64,000 nucleotides of DNA from the NCBI RefSeq assembly GCF_004402495.1, contig NZ_SOFH01000008.1, positions 124,001-188,000 on the forward strand, given 5' to 3'. Within the stretch, counting starts at the first letter, position 1; each line of letters starts with the position of its first letter. Of the stretch, positions 23,043 to 31,702 are shown in pieces. Made by a program: the position numbers and the translations under genes. The notes under the pieces are model-generated. The model was not told the DNA's origin. It worked only from the letters and a program-made list of their open reading frames with translations, and ran no database searches. This DNA comes from Cryobacterium sp. HLT2-28. GTDB taxonomy: Bacteria > Actinomycetota > Actinomycetes > Actinomycetales > Microbacteriaceae.

Positions 23043-26000
23043 ATGGGATGGAGCAACCCGCCGATCTCCTGGTCGGAACTGGAGCGCCAGCTCTCCGACC
23101 GGCGCCGCCCGACCGGAACACCAAGTGGCGCCGACGGCGGCGACAGCCCGGCGTGGTCGCGGCGAAGAGCGCCCTACCGCCCCGACGGGGAACCGGCCGT
23201 CGCGGCACGGCCGACCGCAGACTCAACGCCGTATGCCGAGTTGCACGCGCACTCCAGCTTCAGCTTCCTCGACGGCGCAAGCTCCCCGGAACAGCTCCTC
23301 GAAGAGGCGAATCGGCTCGGATTGACCGGGCTCGCCCTGACGGATCACGACGGGCTCTACGGGGTGGTCCGCCTGGCGGAGACTGCCGAGAGTTACCCCG
23401 AGGTCGGCACGGTCTTCGGCGCGGAACTGTCCCTCGGGCTGCCCGGTCCGCAGAACGGGATCCCCGACCCGGCGGGCACCCACCTCGTCGTGCTCGCCCG
23501 AGGCCAGACCGGCTACCACCGGCTGGCCGGAGCCATCACGGAGGCACAGCTCGCCGGCGACGAGAAGGGGCGGCCGGTCTACGACCTCGAACGACTCTCA
23601 GAACAGTCGGCCGGCCACTGGGCAGTCCTGACCGGATGCCGCAAGGGCGCCGTTCGGGCTGCCCTGGCGACCGGGGACCGGACCGCCGCGGCCGTGGAAT
23701 TGACCCGGCTGGTGCGGCTCTTCGGCCGGGAGAACGTCCACGTCGAGTTGTTCGACCACGGCAACCAGCTCGACTCCAGCACGAACGACGCCCTCGCCGC
23801 GCTCGCCGAACGGGCCGATCTGCCCCTGCTGGCCACGAACAACGTGCACTACGCCAGCCCCGACCAGGCCCGGCTGGCCGCCACCGTCGCCGCCGTGCGC
23901 GCCAGACGGAGCCTGGACGACCTCGACGGCTGGCTGCCCGCAACCGCCGGCGCCCACCTGCGCAGCGGCGACGAAATGGCCGCCCGGTTCCGCCGCTATC
24001 CCGGTGCGGTCGCGAACACGGTCCCGCTGGCCAGGGAACTCGCCTTCTCCCTTCGCCGGGCACGGCCTCGCCTGCCGCGCCAGGATGTGCCCGAGGGACA
24101 CACCCCCATGAGCTGGCTCCGCGCCCTGGTCAGGGCGGGGGCGGCGCGCTGTTACCCGGGCCTCAACGACAACGTGCGAGAGCGGATCGAGAAGGAACTC
24201 GCCGTGATCGAGGCCAAGGACTTTCCCGGCTACTTCCTGATCGTGCACGACATCGTCCAGTTCGCCCGCAGCCGCGGCATCCTCTGCCAGGGTCGCGGTT
24301 CGGCCGCGAGCTCCGCCGTCTGTTTCGTGATCGGGATCACAGCCGTGGATTCGATCTTCTACCGGCTGCCCTTCGAACGCTTCCTGTCCAGTCTCTGCGA
24401 CGAGGAACCCGACATCGACGTCGACTTCGACTCGGACCGCCGGGAGGAGGTGATCCAGTACGTCTACCGGCGCTACGGACGGTTGAATGCGGCCCAGGTT
24501 GCCGATGTGATCACCTACCGGCCGAAATCCGCGGTCAGGGACGTCGCCCGCGCCCTGGGCTACAGCACCGGGCGCCAGGACGCGTGGGCGAAGCAGGTGG
24601 AGCGGTGGGGAGAGGCCGTGGCGGGCGTCGACCACGATATCCCCCCGCTCGTGTCCGACCTGGCCGAACAGCTGCTGGCCGCGCCGCGCCATCTCGGAAT
24701 CCACTCCGGCGGGATGGTGCTCACCGACCGGCCCGTCGGCGAGGTCTGCCCGATCGAGCCCGCCCGGATGGACGCGCGCACCGTTCTGCAGTGGGACAAG
24801 GACGACTGCGCCTGGATGGGCCTGGTGAAGTTCGACCTGCTCGGGCTCGGGATGCTGGCCGCCCTGCAGTACACCTTCGACCTCGTGCGGGAGGAGCTGG
24901 GCGAGTCCTGGGGCCCGTCGTCCATCCCCCGCGAGGAGCAGGGTGTCTACGACATGCTCTGCCGGGCCGACTCGGTCGGGGTGTTCCAGGTCGAGAGCCG
25001 CGCCCAGATCGGCACCCTGCCGCGGTTGCAGCCTCGCCGGTTCTACGACCTCGTCGTTGAGATCGCCCTGATCCGGCCCGGTCCGATCCAGGGCGGGGCG
25101 GTGCATCCGTTCATCCGGCGCAAGCTCGGCCAGGAACCGGTGACCTACCTGCACCCCAGGCTCGAACCGGTGCTCGAGCGCACCCTGGGCGTGCCCCTGT
25201 TCCAGGAGCAGCTCATGCAGATGGCCATGGCCGTCGGTGGCTGCACCGGCGAGCACGCCGACCTGTTGCGCCGGGCGATGGGCTCCAAGCGCGGGGTGGA
25301 GAAGATCTCCAGCCTCAGGGCCCGCCTCTACGCGGGAATGGCGTCCAACGGCATCACCGGCGAGGTGGCCGACTCGATCTACGCCAAGATCGAGGCCTTC
25401 GCCAATTTCGGTTTCGCCGAAAGCCACTCGATCAGCTTCGCCCTGCTCGTCTACTCCAGCGCCTGGCTCCGGCTGCACTACCCCGCCGCTTTCCTCGCCG
25501 CGCTCCTGCGCGCCCAGCCGATGGGGTTCTATTCCCCCCAGTCGCTGGTGGCGGATGCCAGGCGGCACGGAGTCCAGGTGCTCCCACCCGACATCCTCAG
25601 GTCAGAGCCCGACGCGTCGCTGGAACGCCGTGCCGGCGCCGGGGGCGGGAGCACGCCGGGAGCGGGCGGGCGCCCGGCCTGCCTGCACCCGGAGCAGCCC
25701 CCGGTCGGCCCCTTCGACCGGGCCGTTCCTCCCGACTTCCGCGAGCACCGGCGCGACGGGGCGTTCAATGTGCGGTTGGGGCTGGCCGCGGTCACCGGGA
25801 TCGGCCAAGATCTCGCCCGCACGCTGGTCGCCGAACGTGCCGAGAATGGGCCGTACCGGTCGATGACGGATCTCACCCGCCGGGTCAGACTGAGCACCGA
25901 CCAGCTCGAGGCGCTCGCCACCGCAGGCGCGTTCCAGGGGCTGGGCCTGGACCGCCGCGCCGCCCTCTGGACCGCCGGCGACGCGGCCCGGGAACGATCC

Positions 26001-26468
26001 GGTTACCTCGCCGGCACGTCCGGGTCGGTCCAGCCGCCGCTGCTGCCGCTTCTCACTCCGACCGAACAGGTGGTCTACGACCTGTGGGCCACCGGCATCT
26101 CCCCCGACGACCACCCGATCCGGCACGCCCGCGCGTCCCTCGCCGCCCGAGGCGCCGTGCCGATCGACGCCCTGCCGCAGCGCGAAAGCGGCCGCCGCCT
26201 CGAAGTGGGCGGCGTCGTGACGCACCGGCAACGCCCGGCGACCGCGGGCGGGGTCACCTTCATCAACCTGGAGGACGAGACCGGGACCCTCAACGTGATC
26301 GCCGGCCTCGGCGTCTGGAATCGGTTCCGCCGGGTCGCCCGGGAATCACCGGCCCTCATCGTGCGCGGCATCCTCGAGCGCTCTCCGGAGGGTGTGACCA
26401 ACCTGATCGCCGACCGGTTCGAGCCGCTCACCGTCTCCGCGCCCACGACCTCGCGTGACTTCCGCTAG
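23043..26468 (+). CDS. dnaE2: Error-prone DNA polymerase III alpha subunit DnaE2
   Basis: A 1141-residue C-family polymerase. The N-terminal PHP domain begins near residue 65 (YAELHAHSSFSFLDGASSPE). The catalytic palm holds the invariant acids in EPDIDVDFDSDRRE, after GRGSAASSAVCFVIGIT. The fingers (HLGIHSGGMVL, FQEQLMQMAMAV), the tandem HhH region and a C-terminal OB fold (VTFINLEDETGTLNVI) follow. It synthesises past lesions during the SOS response. ATG 23043 has GGAAGGA upstream and lies 60 bp after imuB. A low-complexity Gly/Pro/Arg-rich stretch at about 25620-25720 interrupts the C-terminal third. Confidence 0.96.
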   Translation: MGWSNPPISWSELERQLSDRRRPTGTPSGADGGDSPAWSRRRAPYRPDGEPAVAARPTADSTPYAELHAHSSFSFLDGASSPEQLLEEANRLGLTGLALTDHDGLYGVVRLAETAESYPEVGTVFGAELSLGLPGPQNGIPDPAGTHLVVLARGQTGYHRLAGAITEAQLAGDEKGRPVYDLERLSEQSAGHWAVLTGCRKGAVRAALATGDRTAAAVELTRLVRLFGRENVHVELFDHGNQLDSSTNDALAALAERADLPLLATNNVHYASPDQARLAATVAAVRARRSLDDLDGWLPATAGAHLRSGDEMAARFRRYPGAVANTVPLARELAFSLRRARPRLPRQDVPEGHTPMSWLRALVRAGAARCYPGLNDNVRERIEKELAVIEAKDFPGYFLIVHDIVQFARSRGILCQGRGSAASSAVCFVIGITAVDSIFYRLPFERFLSSLCDEEPDIDVDFDSDRREEVIQYVYRRYGRLNAAQVADVITYRPKSAVRDVARALGYSTGRQDAWAKQVERWGEAVAGVDHDIPPLVSDLAEQLLAAPRHLGIHSGGMVLTDRPVGEVCPIEPARMDARTVLQWDKDDCAWMGLVKFDLLGLGMLAALQYTFDLVREELGESWGPSSIPREEQGVYDMLCRADSVGVFQVESRAQIGTLPRLQPRRFYDLVVEIALIRPGPIQGGAVHPFIRRKLGQEPVTYLHPRLEPVLERTLGVPLFQEQLMQMAMAVGGCTGEHADLLRRAMGSKRGVEKISSLRARLYAGMASNGITGEVADSIYAKIEAFANFGFAESHSISFALLVYSSAWLRLHYPAAFLAALLRAQPMGFYSPQSLVADARRHGVQVLPPDILRSEPDASLERRAGAGGGSTPGAGGRPACLHPEQPPVGPFDRAVPPDFREHRRDGAFNVRLGLAAVTGIGQDLARTLVAERAENGPYRSMTDLTRRVRLSTDQLEALATAGAFQGLGLDRRAALWTAGDAARERSGYLAGTSGSVQPPLLPLLTPTEQVVYDLWATGISPDDHPIRHARASLAARGAVPIDALPQRESGRRLEVGGVVTHRQRPATAGGVTFINLEDETGTLNVIAGLGVWNRFRRVARESPALIVRGILERSPEGVTNLIADRFEPLTVSAPTTSRDFR

Positions 26469-26524
26469 CGTCGATCGAGGCGGAATCCGGCGCCAGGGCC
26501 AACGGTCCCGGGCCGGCAACGGGA

Positions 26525-27391
26525 ATGGACGACCGAGACATGCACGATGGCAATCCCCAGGACCGGTACAGCGCGGATGTGCTGCGGCCAGGCTGGCGCG
26601 AGGTGGGTCGCACCGTCATCCCGTCCCAGGACGCCACCGCCGGTCTCGTCGTCGAAGAGGTCGCCACCGGCTTCTGCGGCGCCGTCATCCGGATCGAGAA
26701 GAGCGTCGTCACGCTGGAGGACCGTCACGGCAAGTTGCGCCTGTTCCCCCTCGGCGGCGGCTTCCTGATCGACGGCCGGCCGGTGGTCCTCGCCGCCCCC
26801 GCCCGCGCGGCATCCCGGAAGCCCGCCCGCACCGCCTCCGGCTCCCTGGCGGTGTCGGATGCCCCGGCCCGGGTCGCCCGCGGCAGCCGGATCTTCGTCG
26901 AGGGACGCCATGACGCCGAACTGGTCGAGAAGGTGTGGGGCGCCGACCTCCGGATCGAGGGCGTCGTCGTCGAGTACATCGAAGGCGTGGACAACCTCGA
27001 GGAGCTGCTTGCCGAGTTCAAGCCGGGGCCGACCCGCAAGGTCGGGATGCTGGTCGACCACCTCGTCGCCGGTTCCAAGGAGAGCCGGATCGCCGATGCC
27101 GTGGCGCGCGGGCCGTACGGCCGTCATGTGCTCGTGGTCGGGCATCCGTACGTCGACGTCTGGCAGGCGGTCAAACCCGAGCGCCTGGGGCTCACCGCCT
27201 GGCCCGACATTCGCCGCAGCATCGAGTGGAAGCACGGGATCTGTGAGGCCCTGGGCTGGCCCCACGAGGACCAGGCGGACATCGCCCGGGCCTGGCAGCG
27301 GATCCTCGGCCGGGTGCGGACCTTCGCCGACCTCGAGCCGCAACTGCTCGGCCGGGTCGAACACCTCATCGATTTCGTGACCGTGGATTAG
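26525..27391 (+). CDS. DUF3097 family protein (TOPRIM-like)
   Basis: A 288-residue actinobacterial protein of the DUF3097 family. An N-terminal domain (ADVLRPGWREVGRTVIPSQD to about residue 95) is joined by an Ala/Arg-rich linker to a C-terminal domain. The latter has RIFVEGRHDAELVEKVWG, an E in a TOPRIM-like position, and VGMLVDHLVAGSKE, a D-x-x-x-G-like acidic pair. TOPRIM folds bind Mg and act on nucleic acids, but no activity is established. The start could be ATG 26525 or ATG 26540. It lies 56 bp after dnaE2 and may be read through from it. Confidence 0.85.
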   Translation: MDDRDMHDGNPQDRYSADVLRPGWREVGRTVIPSQDATAGLVVEEVATGFCGAVIRIEKSVVTLEDRHGKLRLFPLGGGFLIDGRPVVLAAPARAASRKPARTASGSLAVSDAPARVARGSRIFVEGRHDAELVEKVWGADLRIEGVVVEYIEGVDNLEELLAEFKPGPTRKVGMLVDHLVAGSKESRIADAVARGPYGRHVLVVGHPYVDVWQAVKPERLGLTAWPDIRRSIEWKHGICEALGWPHEDQADIARAWQRILGRVRTFADLEPQLLGRVEHLIDFVTVD

Positions 27392-27466
27392 TGAAGGCCC
27401 CGCCGGCTTTGTGCCTGACTTTCAGGAAACGTAACGCTTTAGCCTCGAATTCTCACAGAAAACAGT

Positions 27467-27639
27467 TTGCACGGGGCGACGTGGGCTAGTGTTATCTCAG
27501 TAGTTGTAGTGCTTGCACGTCTCAATACGCGGTGACTTCGGTTCCCGCGGCGTATTCCTTTCGGAAGCGGACGACGAATACCGCGACGAACGGCCTCGAA
27601 AGTCGAGGTCCTTCTAACACTCCTGGAGGAGTTTCAAAA
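27467..27639 (+). promoter_or_regulatory. Cold-shock promoter and structured 5' leader
   Basis: TTGCAC (27467-27472), a 17 bp spacer and TGTTAT (27490-27495) predict a start near 27502 and a leader of about 138 nt, long for this genome. It can form a hairpin pairing CGCGG-GTATTC (about 27546-27557) with GAATAC-CGCG (about 27576-27585), and a second one at 27592-27610 (CCTCGA-AAG-TCGAGG) just before the GGAGGA site. Long structured leaders are known thermosensors of cspA-type genes; the role here is inferred. Confidence 0.55.
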
Positions 27640-27843
27640 ATGGCAACAGGTACCGTGAAATGGTTCAACGCTGAAAAGGGCTTCGGCTTCATCGCTCCCG
27701 ACGACGGAAGCGCCGATGTCTTCGCGCACTACTCCGCGATCGCATCGAACGGCTACAAGTCGCTCGACGAGAACCAGAAGGTCGAGTTCGAGGTAACCCA
27801 GGGCCCCAAGGGTCCCCAGGCCGAGAACATCCGCGCCCTCTAA
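27640..27843 (+). CDS. Cold-shock protein, CspA family
   Basis: A 67-residue single cold-shock domain protein. Both RNA-binding motifs are present: RNP1 as [10 protein letters not shown] and RNP2 as DVFAHYSAI, after the canonical [14 protein letters not shown] start. It binds single-stranded nucleic acid and melts RNA structure. ATG 27640 follows a strong GGAGGA; longer in-frame readings upstream run through the leader. A strong terminator follows 22 bp after the stop. Confidence 0.97.
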   Translation: MATGTVKWFNAEKGFGFIAPDDGSADVFAHYSAIASNGYKSLDENQKVEFEVTQGPKGPQAENIRAL

Positions 27844-27865
27844 ATAACAGCCACATAAGCTGCTT

Positions 27866-27903
27866 CAACGCTCCCCGCTTCGGCGGGGGGCGTTGTTTTT
27901 TTT
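27866..27903 (+). terminator. Intrinsic terminator of the cold-shock gene
   Basis: A 13 bp stem with one G-T wobble (27866-27878 with 27883-27895), a TTCG tetraloop and a run of eight Ts make a textbook Rho-independent terminator. Confidence 0.97.
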
Positions 27904-27995
27904 GCGCCATGCAGACGACCCCGGGTCAACCCGGGTCATCCCCCTCCTTCCTGACGGCACAATCGTAGCGTCAGGTGCTCGTCGACCGGCTGCGG

Positions 27996-28475
27996 CTACT
28001 TGACCAGGTCCTGCCAGCCGTCCCCGTCGACGTACTCGAAGATCAGGTTGGTCTCGGTGTGGGCCACGGCCGGATGCTCCGCGAGATGTTCCAGCACGAA
28101 GTCACGCAGGTCGGAGGCATCCGCCGCAGCCACGTGCAGCAGGTAGTCGTCGGCTCCGGCCGTGTGGAACAGGCCGATCACACCGGGCCAGTGCGGCGCC
28201 GCATTGCGGAAGTCGTCGATCTGCACCCTCGCGTGCTTGACCAGCCGCACCGAGATCAACGCCTGCAGGGAGGCGCCGAGCGCGGCCAGGTCGATGTTCG
28301 CCCGGTAGCCGCGGATATGCCCGAGTTGTTGCAGGCGGCGCAGCCGAAGGGACACGGTCGACTCGGCGACGCCGATCTCCGCCGCCAGGGCGGCGCCGGA
28401 GGCCCTCGCGTTGACCGACAGGGCGCGGAGGAGCGCCCGGTCGACCCGGTCGATTTCGGATTTCTTCGGTTCCAT
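27996..28475 (-). CDS. Lrp/AsnC family transcriptional regulator
   Basis: A 159-residue regulator: an N-terminal winged helix-turn-helix (EIDRVDRALLRALSVNARAS, then AALAAEIGVAESTVSLRLRRLQQLGHIRGY) and a C-terminal RAM ligand-binding domain (GLFHTAGADDYLLHVAAADASD). It probably controls the divergent PLP enzyme in answer to an amino acid. Start ATG 28475 has AAGGAAAGAG upstream, with a possible -10 (TAAACT) further back on the reverse strand. Confidence 0.93.
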   Translation of the reverse strand: MEPKKSEIDRVDRALLRALSVNARASGAALAAEIGVAESTVSLRLRRLQQLGHIRGYRANIDLAALGASLQALISVRLVKHARVQIDDFRNAAPHWPGVIGLFHTAGADDYLLHVAAADASDLRDFVLEHLAEHPAVAHTETNLIFEYVDGDGWQDLVK

Positions 28476-28547
28476 GGACCCACTCTTTCCTTGACGAGCA
28501 GTTTATGCGACAATCCCCGTCCAGACGGAAGACCCTGCAGGAGGGCT

Positions 28548-28561
28548 TGTGTGCGGACACA
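28548..28561. promoter_or_regulatory. Possible Lrp-type operator
   Basis: TGTGT-GCGG-ACACA is a 14 bp perfect inverted repeat in the 118 bp region between the divergent lrp-like and PLP-enzyme genes, about 33 bp before the latter's start. Position suggests an operator; the short arms leave chance as an alternative. Confidence 0.35.
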
Positions 28562-28593
28562 GAATCTGTTTTGGTCTGAGGATGATGCCAACG

Positions 28594-29808
28594 ATGCCGC
28601 ACCTGGAAACCATTGCCGTGCACGCCGGGATGGACGGCCTGACCGAGGCGGGGATGCATGTTCCCGGGATCGATCTGTCGACGACGAACCCGCTCACCGG
28701 GGTCGAGTCCGGCGGCGATTCCTATGAGAACCTCGCCACGGGCGGCACCCTGGTGCCGGGCGAGTCCGCCGTCTATCAACGGCTGTGGCAGCCGGGCGTC
28801 GCCCGGTTCGAGACGGCGCTGTCCGCCCTCGAGCGGGCGGAGGGCACGGTCGCCTTCGCCACCGGGATGGCCGCCCTGGCTGCCGTGCTGATCGCCACCG
28901 TGGCCGCCGGCAAGCCGCACGTGGTGGCCCTGCGACCGATCTACGGCGGAACCGACCATGTACTGGCGACGGGACTGCTGGGCACGAGCGTGACCTGGGT
29001 CGACGCGGCCGGGGTGGGCGCGGCCATCCGGGCCGACACCGGGCTCGTCATCCTCGAGACGCCCGCGAACCCGACCCTGGAACTGACCGATATCCGGGCG
29101 GTGGCGGATGCCGCCGGCGACGTTCCCCTGCTGGTCGACAACACCTTTGCGACGCCGGTGCTGCAACGGCCGCTCGAATCAGGGGCGACCCTGGTGCTGC
29201 ACAGTGCGACGAAGTTCCTCGGCGGCCACGGTGACGCGATGGGCGGAACCGTGTCCGGTCCGGCCGACTGGGTGGTGCGCCTGCGCCAGGTGCGCGCCCT
29301 GACCGGGGGGATCCTGCATCCGTTCGGGGCGTACCTGCTGCACCGGGGGCTCCGCACCCTGCCGGTGCGGGTTCTCGCCCAGCAGGCCACCGCGGCCGAG
29401 ATCGCCGGGCGGCTCGTCGGGCACCCGGCACTCGCCCGGGTGTACTACCCCGGCCTGCCCGGCCAGGACCCGCAAGGCCTGCTGAATCGGCAGAGCACCG
29501 GGGCAGGATCGATCATCGCCCTCGACCTCGCCGACGGGTTCGACGCGGCCGTTCGCTTCACCGAGGCCTGCCGGCTGATCACCCACGCGGTCTCGCTCGG
29601 CGGGGTCGATTCGCTCGTGCAGCACCCTGCCTCGCTGACGCACCGACCGGTCGAGGCCGGTGCCCGGCCCGCTGCCGCCGTCGTGCGGCTGTCGATCGGG
29701 CTTGAGCACGTCGACGACCTGATGTCGGACATCCTGGCCGCGCTGGACGTGGCCGGCGATGTTGCGTTCGACCGCGCGGTCCGGATTCCCCACGAAGCCG
29801 TCGTCTGA
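28594..29808 (+). CDS. Trans-sulfuration PLP enzyme (cystathionine gamma-lyase/synthase type)
   Basis: A 404-residue Cys/Met metabolism PLP enzyme. The PLP lysine lies in HSATKFLGGHGDAMGG; other cofactor contacts are FATGMAALAAVL, PIYGGTDHV, ETPANPTLELTD and LLVDNTFATP. The residue equal to the methionine gamma-lyase cysteine is Gly (IYGGT), so true methionine gamma-lyase is less likely than a cystathionine or homoserine-ester activity. ATG 28594 is 10 nt after AGGA; ATG 28582 or 28585 are alternatives. Divergence from an Lrp-family gene suggests amino-acid-dependent control. The exact reaction is open. Confidence 0.85.
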   Translation: MPHLETIAVHAGMDGLTEAGMHVPGIDLSTTNPLTGVESGGDSYENLATGGTLVPGESAVYQRLWQPGVARFETALSALERAEGTVAFATGMAALAAVLIATVAAGKPHVVALRPIYGGTDHVLATGLLGTSVTWVDAAGVGAAIRADTGLVILETPANPTLELTDIRAVADAAGDVPLLVDNTFATPVLQRPLESGATLVLHSATKFLGGHGDAMGGTVSGPADWVVRLRQVRALTGGILHPFGAYLLHRGLRTLPVRVLAQQATAAEIAGRLVGHPALARVYYPGLPGQDPQGLLNRQSTGAGSIIALDLADGFDAAVRFTEACRLITHAVSLGGVDSLVQHPASLTHRPVEAGARPAAAVVRLSIGLEHVDDLMSDILAALDVAGDVAFDRAVRIPHEAVV

Positions 29809-29830
29809 GTCCCCGTACACCTGAGTGAGG

Positions 29831-31645
29831 TCAGCTGCGACCGAGGCGGCGGCGCAGCAGGTCGATCCGTTTCTGCAACTGAGTGACGCTGGCCTGCGCG
29901 ACCGCTGGACCGCCGCACTCGCGCCGGAGTTCGGCGTGCACCATGCCGTGCGGTTCACTGGCGAGTTTTGACCACATGCCGACCAGGCTGGCGAGCAGGG
30001 TGCGCTGTTCCTTCAGCGTGCGGTACAGCGGCGGCGGTTCCTCCGGCGTGATCTCACCGGTCACAGGGTCTTTGCGCCGGTCCGTCGACCGCTTGGCCTG
30101 GCGGGTCTGCCGTTGGCGGAGCAGTTCGGAGACCTGTTCCGGCTCGAGCAGGCCCGGGATTCCGATGAAGTCGAATTCCTCGTCGGTCCCGGGCTCGGCC
30201 AGCTCACCGAACTCGTCGCCGTTGAACATGACCATGTCGAAGGTGGCCTGCGAGTCGATGGCTTGCCAAAGGAACTCCTCGCCGAGCTCGTCGGAGCCCT
30301 TCTCCTCCTTGTTCGCGGCGGCGACCATGGCGTCTTCGGGGTTGTACATCCCGTCGTCACCGTCGTCGCGGTTGCTGCGGTCGAGGGCGTGGTCCCGCTC
30401 GAGTTCGAGCGCGTTGGCGAGGCTGAGCAGGCCCGGCACGTTCGGCAGGAAGATCGACGCGGTCTCACCGCGGCGCCTGGCCCGCACGAACCGGCCGATC
30501 GCCTGGGCGAAGAACAGCGGGGTGGACGCGCTCGTCGCGTAGACGCCCACGGCCAGCCGGGGCACGTCGACGCCCTCCGACACCATCCGCACGGCCACCA
30601 TCCACCGCCGGGTGTTGTGCGAGAACTCGTCGATCCGGTCGCTGGATTCCTTCTCGTCGGAGAGCACGACCGTGACCGGCTCCCCCGAGATCTCCTCGAG
30701 GATGGTGGCGTAGGCGCGCGCCGTGGTCTGGTCGGTCGCGATGACGAGTCCGCCGGCGTCGGGGATGCCGTGGCGCACCTGGGTGAGCCGGGAGTCGGCC
30801 GCGCGCAGGACCGCCGGGATCCACTGCCCGGTGGGCTCGAGGGCGGTGCGCCAGGCCTGCGAGGTGATGTCCTTGGTGTTGCCCTCGCCGAGCTTCGCCT
30901 CCATCTCGTCGCCGGCCCTCGTGCGCCACTTCATGTGTCCGGCGTAGACCATGAACATGACAGGGCGCACCACGCCGTCCTCGAGGGCGCGGCCGTAGCC
31001 GTAGTTGTAGTCGCTCTGGGACAGCCGGATGCCGTGCTCGTCGGGCAGGTAGCTCACGAACGGGATCGGGGAGGTGTCGGAGCGGAACGGGGTGCCGGTC
31101 AGGGACAGCCGGCGGGTGGCCGGCTCGAAGGCCTCCCGGATCGCGTCGCCCCAACTCAGCGCGTCCCCGCCGTGGTGCACCTCGTCGAGGATGACCAGGG
31201 TGCGGCTGGACTGGGTCAGTTCACGGTGCAGGGCCGCTCGGCTGGCCACCTGGGCGTAGGTGACTGCGACGCCGTGGAAGTGGCTGCCGTAGCGCCCGTT
31301 CGCGTTCTTGAAGCTCGGGTCGAGCCGGATGCCCGCCCGGGCCGCGGCATCCGCCCACTGGCGCTTGAGGTGCTCGGTCGGGGCGACGACGGTGATCCGG
31401 TCGATCAGCCGCCTGGCCTTCAGCTCGGCCGCCAGCCGCAGGGCGAAGGTGGTCTTCCCGGCGCCCGGCGTGGCCGCGGCCAGGAAATCGCGCGGCTGGT
31501 GCACGAAATACGCTTCGAGAGCCTCGGCCTGCCAGGCCCGCAGCTTGTTCGCCGTGCCCCAGGCGGCGCGCTCAGGGAAGGACGGGGACAGGTGTTCGGC
31601 TGCACTCGTTCCCTGGATTGGTCCGAAGGCAGGCAAAGTAGTCAC
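29831..31645 (-). CDS. SF2 DEAD/DEAH-box helicase (actinobacterial type)
   Basis: A 604-residue superfamily 2 helicase. Motif I (Walker A) is AATPGAGKTTFALR near residue 60, motif Ia VVAPTEHLKRQW, motif II LVILDEVHHGGD, motif III SLTGTPFRSD, motif V VSEGVDVPRLAVG and motif VI FAQAIGRFVRARR. The DEVH box and overall layout resemble UvrB/XPB-like translocases found singly across actinobacteria. The C-terminal about 150 residues are charged and end in a coiled region. GTG 31645 lies 7 nt after a TAGATT -10 hexamer; the spacing and the bases TTAGGGA allow either leaderless or weakly led translation. It is divergent from the SGNH gene. Its cellular role is not known. Confidence 0.9.
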   Translation of the reverse strand: MTTLPAFGPIQGTSAAEHLSPSFPERAAWGTANKLRAWQAEALEAYFVHQPRDFLAAATPGAGKTTFALRLAAELKARRLIDRITVVAPTEHLKRQWADAAARAGIRLDPSFKNANGRYGSHFHGVAVTYAQVASRAALHRELTQSSRTLVILDEVHHGGDALSWGDAIREAFEPATRRLSLTGTPFRSDTSPIPFVSYLPDEHGIRLSQSDYNYGYGRALEDGVVRPVMFMVYAGHMKWRTRAGDEMEAKLGEGNTKDITSQAWRTALEPTGQWIPAVLRAADSRLTQVRHGIPDAGGLVIATDQTTARAYATILEEISGEPVTVVLSDEKESSDRIDEFSHNTRRWMVAVRMVSEGVDVPRLAVGVYATSASTPLFFAQAIGRFVRARRRGETASIFLPNVPGLLSLANALELERDHALDRSNRDDGDDGMYNPEDAMVAAANKEEKGSDELGEEFLWQAIDSQATFDMVMFNGDEFGELAEPGTDEEFDFIGIPGLLEPEQVSELLRQRQTRQAKRSTDRRKDPVTGEITPEEPPPLYRTLKEQRTLLASLVGMWSKLASEPHGMVHAELRRECGGPAVAQASVTQLQKRIDLLRRRLGRS

Positions 31646-31702
31646 TCCCTAAAATCTAGCAAGGTGCGCCGACAGTTTGGTACGAGCGGGGACAATGGAC
31701 GC

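Noticed and set aside
23048..25060. A 670-codon open frame inside dnaE2
   Set aside because: It is the +1-shifted shadow of dnaE2, made of Arg/Pro/Gly/Ala-rich sequence from high-GC third positions, with no recognisable domain.
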